In this document: one piece after another, positions 45,487 through 56,716 of the stretch
Layout of the letters: each line of letters starts with the position of its first letter
How positions within the stretch are numbered: position 1 is the first letter of the stretch
From: Chaetorhynchus papuensis
Lineage: Eukaryota > Chordata > Aves > Passeriformes > Rhipiduridae
Length of the DNA stretch: 64,000 nt
Direction of reading: 5' to 3'
NCBI GenBank assembly: GCA_013396525.1
Contig: VWYX01000784.1
Location: 121,021 to 185,020, forward strand
Notes under the pieces: model-generated
Databases searched by the model: none
Seen by the model: only the letters and a program-made list of their open reading frames with translations
What the model was told of the DNA's origin: nothing
Made by a program: the position numbers and the translations under genes

Positions 45487-47280
45487 TGCAACATTACAAA
45501 TCGTCGCTAATCTTTACATCCAGAAAGAAGTGTGAAAACACAGCCAACTTTTACAGTGATTTCGCTCCCCAGTTAAGTGCATTTCAGTGTATTTTAGCAT
45601 ACTACAGATGCCACACAAAGCAAGCTGAGCTCCTGACCACCACTGCACTCAATCCCAGTCACACATCCCAGTGTTTACAAACAACTCTCAAACTCAGATA
45701 TCAGCCAGGCCACGAGCAGCAAATCCTCCTGCAGAGCCAAAGCCCCTTTCTAACAACCACAGCCTATTATGAACTCTAACAATACAGCTGCTGGGATTGT
45801 CCCAAAAAAGCCCTATAAAGCCCTAAACAGCTCTGTGCCGCTCCAACAGTCTGATGATGACAGGGAGAGCAGTGCCAAGCAGCCACAGACAAGCCAGAGC
45901 AGTTTCAATGCTGCCTCAGGCATCTGAAGTGAGGCTATTTGGGTTTTCTGCGAAAATTGGCTCCTAGAAGATGCCTGAATGCTGATAGTGAGATTCATGA
46001 AGCTAAAAGCAGTTCTAGTTAAGGTCTGGGGTTTGCCAAGGAATTAGAAGTAGCAATGAGTCTCAGCTAATGGCAAACACCGTGGTGGGAGCTCCTGGAG
46101 TCAGAATCTGGACTAAAACCTTGATGAACAAGCAGCAAACAAGAGACCACCACACCTACCAGCACTGCCAGCACTCCCACAGCTGAGCCGGTTTGGTTTT
46201 CCTTTAACATGAAAAGTGAGTGACAGGGAAAAGCTTCTGCTTCTAAACAGATGCTAAATCCAGCCTTTCAGAGCTTGATTTAACATCAGTCCACAGACAG
46301 AGGTTAGGAATGTGGAATATGTGACTTGAAGTAAAACAGCAAGGAAGGGGGATTGCACAGCACCCGTTTCTATCCTCAAAATCAACAGAAGATCTCCAGA
46401 ACTGACATCAAGACTCACTAAAAATCAAGCACCCCGAGGAACTTCCACTGTGCTCATGACAGGACGTGGCCACCACTGAGCTCTCAGCAGTTCTTTTAAT
46501 TAGGGACCTGCTGTCAACAGGCAGGGGATGCCTTTGCTACAGAATCCTTCAGTTCCCTATTCCAACAAATCCGCTGCAGTCTTTAGGGGATTATAGCAAA
46601 GAATCAGAAATATATATATATGGCTTTTTTCCTTCTTAAAAGCAAAGGAAAAGCTTTGATTTCAAGGCACGCTTTAATTCATTATATATACAGCAACCAC
46701 CTTTGGCAAACAAAGAGGTAGAGTATGTTAAGATCTTGATTGTGATAGTTTCCAAAAGACATCGCCTTCAACGGCACCAAACTCTTCAGGGAACGAGCAA
46801 CAACACATTTCAGAGCACAAAGAAAACAACAGAACCATTTACACCACCTCAACTGCAAGAAGGGACGGGAGGGACAACCAGGTTTGAGGGAGCAGAGCTC
46901 TAAAGGAGAGAGGAGAATACTGGACATCTTCTGAAAGCAAAGAGGTGGCACTGAAGGCAGCAGGCAGCAGCAGCTGGCACTGGGACAGTGACATTCCAGC
47001 ACTCCCACAGACTCTGGCATGCTGCAGGTATTGCCTTTCCCCCAGCTCACATGCACAGAAGGACAAGGAGGGGCACAGAAGGCGAAGCAGGATCTATCTG
47101 TTACCTACACACACACACACACTGCTTATCCTATTAAGCATCTCCTCCTCCAGTTCATCAGCAGAGCAAGACACGGCACAAGGAACTCATGGACAGCAAC
47201 TCACTGCAAGGGCAATCACTGTCCAGCTCTGACAGGGATATCCCACCCCAAAGTCCCTCCCACTCCCCCAGAAAGGTCAC
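45487..47280 (-). other. 3' UTR of the CD46-like gene
   Basis: Non-coding stretch between the stop codon and the poly(A) signal. It contains a short TATATATATA run at 46611-46621 and an (AC)n run at 47107-47122. No further coding exon was recognised here. Confidence 0.5.
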
Positions 47281-47332
47281 TCATGCTTTACACATCTTAT
47301 ATTCGGCAGAGCTGGGAGTGCTGTCACGTTTC
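47281..47332 (-). CDS. CD46: CD46-like exon 11 (cytoplasmic tail, stop)
   Basis: Acceptor TTTTCTGTTTGTAG|GAAACG. The entering phase 2 codon completes as GGG, then KRDSTPSSAEYKMCKA and TGA. The tail is short, with one tyrosine in AEYKM, reminiscent of the AEYATY motif in the human CD46 CYT-2 tail. Confidence 0.85.
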
Positions 47333-50300
47333 CTACAAACAGAAAAACAAGTCAAATCAGAGGGTTTACATTTCAACAGGTTTTACATTTACACTGAAAG
47401 CACATCCTTAGTTTTACCATTAAAGCAGCAGGTAAAGTCACAAACTGGGTCATTCTTTATCCTCCCTTTCCCAAGCAACTGCTGGACTGAGGAGATTTTA
47501 GCTTCATTCAGCTACTGAACTGTTGTTAGGAATGACCCAAGGAGGAGCAGAGCCCTTGATCCAAAGGGATCCTTTCATGCTGATATTACCAAAAACTAAC
47601 ACCAGAACAGCTACAGGATTCCCAGAACTCCACCAGGTGCACCCTGAAATTCATTTTCATCACAGTGTGTTGTTTAGTCCCTATTTTCTAACCAGAAATG
47701 AAATATTAGCTTGTGTGGATTTTGATTCTGCATTCCACTAACAGCAACTTTACAACACTTAAACGTTCAAGAATTAAAATTCACAATAATATTCTTACAC
47801 ATGTCCCAAGTTCTTGAATAACTCCTGTTTTGCTTTACCAAAAAACCCACCCCACACCAAACCTCGGTGCTACTGCTTGCTCCAAGTCTCCAAGGAGCTC
47901 CACATTCCATAAGAAAACCTCCAGAGTTAACAGTGTTTTCACACACCAGACCAGTAATTTCTCTTATCACGTGTGAAGGTAAGATTGGAATGAAGAATTC
48001 TGTTCTATCCTATCTCCTGATTCCTTTTTTCTCTCCAAAAATAAGCCCAACTAACCCAGAAAACAAATCCTAACTGAATTAGAAACATCCTTCTTCAGAG
48101 TGAAGATGATATTCCTTAATCGATACGTTATTTTAGAAGAAACTCCAAGCTTAATCTTCATATGAAAACTCACCAAAAATACTGAAAATTCACTTGACCT
48201 TTACCAGTCAATAAAATCAAGACTATGCACACGATAGACCTTTGCATTAAGCTGGAATAAGAGAACCCATCACCTCCTCAGAAATTGTGCAGTGAAGAAA
48301 AGCAACAACAACAAAAAAAGAAGATGCTGGTTTAAAAAATATTTGTAGTTCCAGCTCTGTTAAAGCAGCAACAACAAAATACTGGCAAGGAACAGTCAAA
48401 CTGAGCTGTCCTGCCTGCAAAGTGCTCTGCTCAAACAAGGTTTGAAGAGCCAGATTTTGGAAGAGCTTGTTTGACCCTACACAAGTGCAGGAGGAACCCC
48501 AACACTCATCACATGCATCTCACCACTGGGCTGAGCATCAGGTTAAAGTACAGGAGAGGAGAGCAGCTGCAAACCAGCAACTGTATTTTGATCCTTTGCA
48601 GGGCTACAGAACTCTGAATTTGAAAAAGAAATCACCTTTTCATAAGAAGGCTTCAAAAGATCTTGTTAGAACCTTTGTTTATTCTCTTCTAGAAAGCAAA
48701 AACGCAGATGAATCAGTAATTGTGAGAGATGTGGTCTGGTTTTCTCTGAAGGGATGCACAACTACCTTTAGAGCTTTAGTGTCCAAAGGTGGTTTCCAGC
48801 TTCTGATTACAGGGAATTGAAATATTAGCTGAGAAAAGTAACTCTCCACTGGAATGGGTGCAAACGCTCTGCTGAGCATTGTATGCAATGTGCTACTCAT
48901 TCCCCAAAAACAACACCAAGAAATGTGATTTACAATCGCTGGAAAATGACAATGCTAGATAATAATTCTTCATGTATCACATCCTGTTCTCCCAAAATGA
49001 ATGAAAGGTTATGATACTCTTTCCAACAGGAAGCCAAAGCTCCCAGCTAGCCGGATTCCACACTCCCAAAATTCCAAGTAAACCACCATAAAAAAAGACA
49101 CTTAAGCTGCATTGCAAAAAGTCCAAATGAAGTGGAAAGTTATACCTTTTTAAAGATTCAATTAAGTCATTTGTGCAGTTTCTTCCATCTCAGCTGGGAC
49201 ATTAGTTTTTAAAATACATGTTTCCTTGCAACTCTCATCAACTGTGTACGAGCTGAACAGCAGAAGGGGAGAAATTGAATGTCCCATCCCAGTGGCATTT
49301 CAAACACACAAGAAAGAGAGGCCGAGGAAAGATTTGCTGCCATTTGGAGGCTACAAACCAGCAAGGGTCAGGGGCTGGAAGCACAACAGCTCACAAAGGC
49401 TCAGCTGCATCAGGAACTCAGAACACTAAACAGGGAGATGGAGGCCTTAATGAAAGGAGATTAGATCAGGGTTTTCAGACAAGAAAGAGCTTTAACAGTC
49501 AGATGTTCACAGAGAGGAAGATAAAGGGAAGCACTGGGCACAATAAGGCTTTTCATGCTGTCAAATATCCAGGAATGTCACATCCTTTAATTTTTGATGA
49601 TGCTGCTTTAGATCCCTCCTGCTTTCTACATCCTGAGGAGTCTCTCCACAGATGAAGGCAGCAAGTGCTGCCCTGAACTGCCAAGAGCTCTTCTCTGGCC
49701 CACCCAGGCTGCAGAATATCCAAGCTCTGGATGAAAAGCAGCAGCTCAAAAGCACCAAATTACTCAGCAGCACACTCTGGTCCTTGGAATGATACTGCAC
49801 TGCCTGTTCAAAAGACACTAAGGTCAAAACCTCCCTGGATATAAACCACCTTCAGGGTTCTCCCAAATCCTCTGGGTGTACCTCATTACAAATATGAACC
49901 ACAGGAACATTCCCTCTGGTTTACTTCCTTTAAAGGAGCCCTTCCTTTGTTTCGTGTACTCCAGATAAATCCCAATAGGTTTTGGTAAAAGACAACTCAG
50001 TTTTGATGAGATGCTTACCCCAACATTCCGTGGGTACCACCTAACCTGCCCTGGATTGTCAGTGTTTTGTGTCACAAAATATTTCTCTAACAAAAAGGGT
50101 TTTTTCCCAGAAGATAAAATCAGGTATCGCAGCAAAAAGCAATGCACAAAGAGGCATTTAAATCTCCTGCCACCCCTCCATGAAAAACCACACATAAACC
50201 CCAGCTGTTCTGAAGATAAAGTTTAAAACACCCTACGTGTCTCATTAAAAACAGAACACTAACTGCTTATGCACAAATCTAATATTTTCCAGTTGATTTT

Positions 50301-53300
50301 GCAAGTCTTTAACAAGGGACACCAACACTGGGACTGCAGGAGGAAAAGAAAAACCTGAAAACCCTCTGGCAGCACAAGCCCACACAACCAATGCTCCCCC
50401 TGGCTTCAGCAGATGAACTGACACGTTCCAAGCAGATGGACAAAATACTTCCCTTGGCCAGTGGACACGGCCAAACACAAGCTTAAGAACAGGGGTTCTC
50501 CCTCCTTGAAATTAGTGCAAGTGTTAATTAGCAGCTTAGCTGAACAGCAGATCCAAAACCAAAGTCAAATACAAGGTTAGGCTTTAGCTCCCATCAGCTG
50601 CTGGGAGGAGCTCACACAAAAATCAGACATTTGAAAAAGAAAGGGCACACGAAGCTCAAGGAACTTAAACATCAGCACAGCTTCGGCTCGGTCATTTGGA
50701 AATTTGCAATATTAATAAAAAAGGAAGTTTACTCACCCATTCTGTGAGAAGAATTTCTTGTAGATCCAGAAGGCTGCCAGGAGCACCACAACTACCACGA
50801 GCACTTCAGGAGGAATTGGAAAAACAACAAAAAAAAAAAGCCTTAGAGTGATAAAGATCACCTCCAGCTGACAAAAAAGCATCAAAAAATTTTGCAGAAA
50901 TAGCCTTGTTTAGATCTACAGGTCTATCCCACCCCTACACTCCCCCAAAAACCCCACAACCAAACTTATTTATGGAATGAGCCATGTAAATTAAATATTT
51001 GATGCTTTACTCAAGACTCTGCAGCTCAAAACCAGTGCCCACCAAGATGGCAAGGGCCCAGTGTCACTTTTTACAAGTTTATACAAATCTGGGTAACAAA
51101 TGTAAGGACAGAAGAGGGACTGAACACTTCTGTTCACTGGCACAGCTGTTCACTCACACCCCCAGTAAACCCAAGCTCTGAAATTTATCAAAGAGGCCGA
51201 GTTGTTGCAAACTGCCTGTGAAATGTGACCTCACCACGTGAGAAAATGCACATTTCACACTAAATTAAACTAGAATTGCTAAGCAATCTTTTCTTCAATC
51301 ATGCAGCTTTAACCAAAACTCCAAAACCACACTGCTGCAGTCCCAGGTGATTGGAATCAAAAACGGATTTTCACATAAAAAATGTAATTTGTGTGATATT
51401 TTGTTAAGGTTTTAGAAAACACTTACCACAGATGATGGCTATAATATATCCACCTAAAAAGACAAGGAATCAGTATCACAAGAGGAACACTTCTTACCCA
51501 AACATCATTATAAAAACATTTACACAACTATTTCAAGTCATCAAGCACTTCTGTAGACACAATCTTTGAAGGGGGCCAGTTTAAATCCTAACATTGACTT
51601 AACTTTAAATACGAATATTCTAATTAATTTCATCAAACCCTATTTTTCACATCAAAACAAAAAAGGAAGTTGCACTCAATTATTTCTCCCAAATATAAAA
51701 GGGCTGTTCCCCTGGATGCATTTTCACCCTAGAGGAGTTTTTGCAGTCCATACTTACTCAGCTGGCAGGTTGGCACTGCAGGCACCCACTGGTTGTTTCC
51801 AATGTACTGAATCCGAGCCTCCCCGTTCAAGGTGTACCCTGTGTAACATTCAATGGTGATGAAATCCCCCACGGAGTAGGAAGGTTTTTCTCCAGCTGTT
51901 ACTCTGCCATATTTTATGACTGGCGTGGAACCAGAACCTTCGGACACACCTGGAAAGAGAAGGGGAGAGGAAAAAAAAAAATAATAAAAGATGTGTTACT
52001 ACATCAGACATCTCAAACTTGTCAGTCTGCAACCCTGATTTTAGCAATTGTGCGTTTTACTCACAGGCACAGTGCTGTAAAGCACCCCAAGAACTCTGCT
52101 CTTGACACGTCACTGTCACCTCTGCAGAGCCATCAGGGAAGGAGCAGCCAGCATTGCACCTGATCTGCACAGACTCTCCTTTGACATAGGCAGCTTTGGC
52201 TGGAATCAGGACCCCATTTGGGATCTTCGGGGCAGGACACATATCTGGAGTAACTAAGGAACACAGGAATTAAAGTAACTAGCACAGGAATTAAAAACAA
52301 GTTCAGTGAGAAGAAACTTCCTAACTCAGTAACTCACTCCACACACACACATTCTCCCATGGCAGCATCTCAGTAGTTTAAGTTTATCCTTAATTTTAAG
52401 TACAAATATTCCCTTTAAACATCACTGTAGGTACTCATTAAGGTAATACAATCCTATGATGGGGCAGCTCAGAAATCCATATTGGTTCATTATTTCTCTG
52501 AGCTCTAGAATGATTTCCAGAAAGTAGGAAATGAAGAGCTGCATAAAAAAACCACAAAGACTTCAATTACTCCAGAAGGATACTACAGCTTTCCTCATTG
52601 TGCAGACTCCTAATCCTCTGTATCAAATCTTTTCTCCTGTATTCCCCATGAAATCACTTCACCACCATGATGCTCTATTTCAGCTAAAACACTTCCAGCA
52701 CACAAGAGAAGTCAGAATCTTAAGGAAATCTTACTTTTCTCACAAGTCGGTGGTGGAGGAACCCAGGCGTTATTTTCTTCACAGGTAATTACCTCTGCTC
52801 CAACCATGAAATAGCCCTGGTCACACACAAACACAACCGAGTCCTTGTAACTGTAGGAAGGTCCAAATCCAGATATTTTTCTCCCATTTTCAACTCGGGG
52901 GTTTTCACATTTGACCACTGAAAGAGAGGAAACATTTGTTAACAAATGAGAACAAAGCTCGGAAACATTTGTAAACAAAAACATTGCAACAAACACAACA
53001 TCCTTTCCCTACTTGCTAATTTCTTTGCAAAAATTTTGTTGCAAAACAACAAGAAAGTTGTTTTGGAGGGAATCTGTTTGATTCCCACACTTCCACAGTA
53101 GCTGTGTTTTTAGGAGAAGGATTCTTCCTTATCTTTTTACAATTCCTAACCCAGCTCCCACGTCCTTGCCTTTGACAAAATTATTCTGCAGCTACCCAGG
53201 ATTTGTGGTTTCTCAGTTCCTTCACTTTGGCCTTGTCACTTCTACCAACAAGACACTCACACGGGTATTTTTCAAGCTTTAACTTAAATTTCAGTCACGT

Positions 53301-55727
53301 TCCGTGTCACGATCAATCAACATCCACCATGCTGACGTGACCTCCACTGGAACTGCACCAAACTTCGTACCAGAGGATTTGCTTCTTTTTTCCTACAGTC
53401 CATTCTCCCCACGCTGCTTCCAAAAAAAAGGGACAGACACTGCAATAAAGAATGAAAAACCCCAAGAACCTCTGCATTCTGGAGGCGGCCCACTCCAAAC
53501 TCCATTCAGGTGTGCATCAGATGCGCAGTGAATCGTGTCCGTGCCAATGAGGGAGAAGGGATCCTGACACCTGTAGGTCACTGAGCTCTGGTACACGTAG
53601 CTGCCTCTCTCCTCATAGACCCCATTGGCTATTTTGGGCGGTGGCTCGCAAGGAATTACTGCAAACAAAGCACAAAAATTGGTCAGACAGGGTTTTGCTG
53701 CGTTAGCTGGTTCACCTCAGAGAGCAAGCCTCGCTTCTCACGTATTTTCATCGAAAATCTGACACGGCTACTTGAAGTCATGCTACAGAACCTCAATTTC
53801 AACAAGAGGTTGATTTTAATATGAGGCAATTACCACAATAACCGATTTTTCATCCCTGTTTTACCATCATTTTTTACCCTGGAAAGTTGAAGGCACAGCT
53901 GGTTTTGTATGCACTGCCACCCTCCGAACAGAAAATCAAACACAGCAATAATTTACTTACTTTCACAGTGAGGCAGAACTCCACTCCAGCCAACACCTTC
54001 ATTCTTGATAACACAGGAAATCTCCTCATTACCCAGTAATCTGTATCTAGACAGGTAAAAATTTCGAAAGAAGAGAAGATTAAATCTCTCATTTCTCCAA
54101 CAAGCACCTAAAAATTGGTTTATAACAACTCTGATGCAAAGACTAATTAAACCAGGGAATCAAATTAAATTTAGCTGTAATTTCATTTGCTACAGGTAGA
54201 ATTCAGATTTCGGATCAGAACTGGAATAGAAAATTTGGGTTTGCTTTAAATCTGGTGTAAACATTAAAAAAAAAAAAAAGTAAAAGGATTTGTTACGTTC
54301 ACCAAACACTTACCCTTCTTTACAAAAAAATTTCAATGTTGAACCAAATGAAAGATCTGTCGCATCAAAATAACCATTTTCCAAGTCTCCTGGGTACGCA
54401 CATTTTCTCTCTGGGGGAGAGGAGGAAAAAAAAAAGAAAGAAAAAAAATCTCCATTTTTGTGGTTCCATACAAAGTCTGCGGCATTTACTGCCCTTACCT
54501 GCAGCAGCGTCTTCCAAGCCTCATTTAAAACACGGCAAAATCCTAATTCCCACCCGCAGCCAACCAACTGGAATCGTCGCGTATCAGAGGGAAGGAGGGG
54601 GTACAAAAAAATTACCTCTACAGAACGGGCCCGGGGGTGACCACTGCAAGTCAGCGCCACACGTCTGGGTCAGTGCCATCCCGGGGACCCTCACGTACCC
54701 CGGGCGGCAGCGGAACGACACCTGGGTCCCCACGGGGAAACTCTGCCTGTCCCTGGAGCTCGGGTCCAGCTCCGCGTCGTGCAGCCGCTCCGGCCTGGGA
54801 CACTCGCCTGCAGAGGAAAAAAACGACACAGCACCTTAGCAACGAGCAGAGAAACACACGGAGGTGCAACAGCACAGCAGCCACGGTAATTCAGAAGGTT
54901 TTTAAGGGTATGCTTAGGTCACTTCCAAATTTTTAGTTCGGCTTTCAACTGCAGCCAGCGTCCAGCTCTATGCGTGTGTATAGGACATGCCACTTATTGT
55001 TTTCCTCAAGTCCTTTAGTCATTCTACCCAGACAATGCGCTTCCTGCCAGACCCCAGCCTTTTTGTCTAGTTGCCTTTTTTACAGTTAAATACATGGCTT
55101 AACTCATCGCACACCCATTTAGCTTGCTGCATGGAAAACAAACCAGCCAGCCCCGCTCACAGAGCTCATTGTCCTTTCCCAAGGAAAAATGAAAGCGGCT
55201 CTAAGGGACAGAAAGCGACTTTAAAATCAGCTCCAAGGCCAGGCTGGAAGGGGCTTGCAGGAACCTGGTTCAGTGGCAGGTGTCCCTACCCATGGCAAGG
55301 GTAGAACGAGACGAGCTTTGAGGTCCCTCCCAACCCGAACACCCCACGGTTCTACGCCTCGAACCCGCCCGCAACCGCCCAACCCTTGATGGTTCCACCG
55401 CCGCCCTTAAACCACTTCCTTCCTGCCTCCCCTCGCCCCTCCGGGCAGGCCCCGAGGGTCCCTTCAGCACCGCAGGGACCAGAGCGGGGAGCAGGGCACG
55501 ATCACGATCCCGATCCCGATCCCGATCCCCATCCCCATCCCCGTCCCGGCTGCTCCCGGGGGCGGCCCCCGCGGGGGCTCCGCGCCGCGCCCGCCCCTTC
55601 CCCACCGGCACCCCCCGCGCGGGGCAGCGAGCGGCCGCTGCTCACCCTGAGCCCGGGCTCCGCCGAGCCGCCACAGCAGCAGCACGGGCAGCAGCAGGGA
55701 CAGCAGCGGCACCGGGAGCGGCCCCAT
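47281..55727 (-). CDS. CD46: CD46-like membrane complement regulator (11 exons, 451 aa)
   Basis: Type I membrane protein expected to bind C3b/C4b and limit complement on host cells. Coding exons in transcript order: 55727-55646, 54807-54616, 54410-54314, 54046-53961, 53658-53470, 52917-52735, 52253-52065, 51949-51758, 51453-51427, 50803-50737, 47332-47281. Residues 1-26 are a signal peptide; six SCR modules span 28-403. SCR2 is split over two exons (phase 2), as in mammalian CD46 and CR1. The membrane segment is about 404-430 and the tail 431-451, ending SAEYKMCKA. SCR3 (IANG...DPFSLIGTDTIHC) and SCR4 (VENGRKISGFG) closely match CD46 SCR3 and SCR4. Unlike human CD46 it has six SCRs rather than four and no Ser/Thr/Pro stalk, resembling the chicken regulator called Cremp. 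CD46 orthology is inferred from SCR order and synteny. The last SCR lacks one canonical cysteine (see findings). Confidence 0.9.
47333..50736 (-). other. CD46-like intron 10 (3.4 kb)
   Basis: The longest intron of this gene. Both strands were searched for a phase-2 entering exon that could give an alternative tail, as mammalian CD46 has; none was convincing. No CR1 fragment was recognised. Confidence 0.5.
50737..50803 (-). CDS. CD46: CD46-like exon 10 (transmembrane)
   Basis: Acceptor CAATTCCTCCTGAAG|TGCTC and donor AATGG|GTGAGT. It encodes VLVVVVVLLAAFWIYKKFFSQ: the core of the membrane helix and a basic stop-transfer (YKK). It leaves in phase 2, which exon 11 accepts exactly. Confidence 0.88.
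51427..51453 (-). CDS. CD46: CD46-like exon 9 (membrane entry, 27 bp)
   Basis: Only 27 bases: acceptor CTTTTTAG|GTGG and donor TGTG|GTAAGT, phase 1 at both ends. It encodes SGYIIAIIC, the first half of the membrane helix. Small exons here are typical of RCA genes. Confidence 0.82.
51758..51949 (-). CDS. CD46: CD46-like exon 8 (SCR6)
   Basis: Acceptor TCTTTCCAG|GTGTG and donor CTGA|GTAAGT, phase 1. It encodes CVSEG...VIKYGRVTAG...FITIECYTGYTLNGEARIQYIGNNQWVPAVPTC. An SCR normally has four cysteines; here the third is Tyr (TAC at about 51804-51806 on the + strand, read in reverse). The conserved Trp and final Cys are intact. Confidence 0.9.
52065..52253 (-). CDS. CD46: CD46-like exon 7 (SCR5)
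   Basis: Acceptor TGTTCCTTAG|TTACT and donor GCCT|GTGAGT, phase 1. It encodes ITPDMCPAPKIPNGVLIPAK... with cysteines MCP, IRC, VTC and QHC plus an extra one in NAGCSFPDG, where the family usually has Tyr (PGY). There are thus five cysteines in this module, not counting the first Cys of SCR6. Confidence 0.9.
52735..52917 (-). CDS. CD46: CD46-like exon 6 (SCR4)
   Basis: Acceptor CCTCTCTTTCAG|TGGTC and donor AAAA|GTAAGA, phase 1. It encodes VVKCENPRVENGRKISGFG... with four cysteines and the final Trp. VENGRKISGFG closely matches VENGKQISGFG of human CD46 SCR4, part of the C3b/C4b-binding face. Confidence 0.93.
53470..53658 (-). CDS. CD46: CD46-like exon 5 (SCR3)
   Basis: Acceptor CTTTGTTTGCAG|TAATT. 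It encodes IPCEPPPKIANGVYEERGSY... and DPFSLIGTDTIHC, ending PPPECR, the counterpart of CD46 SCR3 (DPFSLIGESTIYC). The donor AGAG|GTTCTTGG is weak (no GTAAG/GTGAG), but phase 1 is kept. Confidence 0.88.
53961..54046 (-). CDS. CD46: CD46-like exon 4 (SCR2, second half)
   Basis: Acceptor ACCTGTCTAG|ATACAG and donor TGAAA|GTAAGT; enters in phase 2 and leaves in phase 1. It encodes YRLLGNEEISCVIKNEGVGW...PHCE, the half-module with cysteines three and four and the conserved Trp. Confidence 0.92.
54314..54410 (-). CDS. CD46: CD46-like exon 3 (SCR2, first half)
   Basis: Acceptor TCTCCCCCAG|AGAGAAA and donor GAAGG|GTAAGT, phase 1 to phase 2. It encodes ERKCAYPGDLENGYFDATDL...FFCKEG, with cysteines one and two. 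A phase-2 split of the second SCR is a known signature of CD46, CR1 and relatives. Confidence 0.92.
54616..54807 (-). CDS. CD46: CD46-like exon 2 (SCR1)
   Basis: Acceptor TTTCCTCTGCAG|GCGAG and donor AGAG|GTAATT, phase 1. It encodes GECPRPERLHDAELDPSSRD..., FRCRPGYVRVPGM and WSPPGPFC. It has the form of CD46 SCR1 and of the first SCR in CR1 long homologous repeats. Confidence 0.92.
55231..55357 (+). repeat. CR1 LINE 3' fragment in CD46-like intron 1
   Basis: GCCAGGCTGGAAGGGGCTTG, GGCAGGTGTCCCTACCCATG and GAGGTCCCTCCCAACCCGAA, sense on the + strand and hence antisense to the gene. Confidence 0.88.
55500..55548 (+). repeat. (GATCCC)n hexamer repeat
   Basis: About seven imperfect GATCCC/CATCCC units in intron 1 of the CD46-like gene, about 100 bases downstream of its first exon in transcript order. 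Confidence 0.85.
55646..55727 (-). CDS. CD46: CD46-like exon 1 (signal peptide)
   Basis: ATG at 55727-55725 begins MGPLPVPLLSLLLPVLLLWR..., a strong hydrophobic leader with a likely cut after GGARA. Donor TCAGG|GTGAGC, phase 1. The flanks are CpG-rich, as expected for a first exon. Confidence 0.9.
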
Positions 55728-55900
55728 CCCGGCAGCGGGGCCGCGGCTGCGACCGCTCCGCTCCGCTCGCTCCCGGCGGCAGCGGCGGAGACGCAGCGCG
55801 GGCCCGGGTGCGCATGCGCGGCCCGCCCCGCCCGCAGCGCGAGGCGCCATGGCCGCGCCCGCCAGTGAGGGGCCCTGAGGGAGCGGGGACGGCCCGGGGA
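55728..55900 (-). promoter_or_regulatory. CpG-rich promoter of the CD46-like gene
   Basis: A GC-dense block spans exon 1 and extends upstream, with GC-box-like CCCCGCCC words (+ strand) around 55826-55835. No TATA box was seen, so a dispersed CpG-island start is likely. Confidence 0.5.
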
Positions 55901-56695
55901 CAGCGCCGTGCTCTGTTCGCCCGGGGCTCGCCGATGTCCCGCAGCCCCGGCTCCCGGTGCCCTCAGTGCCCACAGGAGTGCACGGTCAGGTCGGTTCCCA
56001 AGCACAGCCGCTGCGTTGGGATGGGTTAATTTGCACACGAATGACGCCATCCCAGCTCGGCCTCACGCATGCTCAGGGAAGGCTGTGCTTGACCCGAAAG
56101 TATGGGTTTTAGCAGGAAAATAAACGTTGTTCGGCTGTAGGATACACGGGCCCGGATTATATTGCCGAATTAGCGGTGTACACCTAGACAAAAATCAGCA
56201 CCTTGGTTTACTTTATCCTTAAAACGTGTGTATTCAGGGACGTCCTTGACTAAGGGATGCTCCTGCCTGTTTCGCTCATTGCATCTCCTTTTTTATGGAT
56301 TAGGATTTTAAGTATACAAAGATCTTCCGCCAAAGAACGCCCTGATTTAAAGTAATCTTGGAATATGTGGATTTATTCCACATTTTGCAACACCCTCAGT
56401 GCATTACAGCCCTGGGTGTGAGAAGATCAAACCCTTTCCTGGGAAGCTCAAGGACAGAGGAATACAATCAAAGTGTGTTTAGTTGTGCAGCTGCCACGAT
56501 TTGAACACCTACAGTGATTAATTAAAAATAACAGCCATCTCAGGATGGACACCCTGTGCAGGGCTGCTTGCCTTTGGAAGTTAAATCCCGTGTGTTGCAG
56601 AGCAGCATAAAAATAGAACAACTAAAAAATTAAAAAAAAACCAAAACACCAACAGAAATTACTTAAAGTTCTAGACAGACCTAGAAGACACAGAA
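55901..56695. other. Intergenic spacer between the two RCA genes
   Basis: About 0.8 kb with no exon or repeat recognised. The two SCR genes lie head to tail on the - strand. Confidence 0.5.
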
Positions 56696-56710
56696 TTGTC
56701 ATCATCAGCT

Positions 56711-56716
56711 TTTATT
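56711..56716 (-). terminator. Poly(A) signal of the CR1/CR2-like gene
   Basis: TTTATT on the + strand gives AATAAA on the - strand, 1.1 kb past the stop codon. Best candidate for the transcript end; nearer options were not seen. Confidence 0.5.

Noticed and set aside
47333..50736. Search for an alternative cytoplasmic-tail exon like CYT-1/CYT-2 of CD46
   Set aside because: No segment with a good acceptor, phase-2 entry and plausible tail was found by eye. Transcript data could still reveal one.
55808..55890. ATG in good context (GCGCCATGG) with a possible donor, divergent from the CD46-like gene
   Set aside because: A bidirectional CpG promoter could start a + strand transcript here, but only a five-residue reading before GTGAG was seen and no downstream exon.
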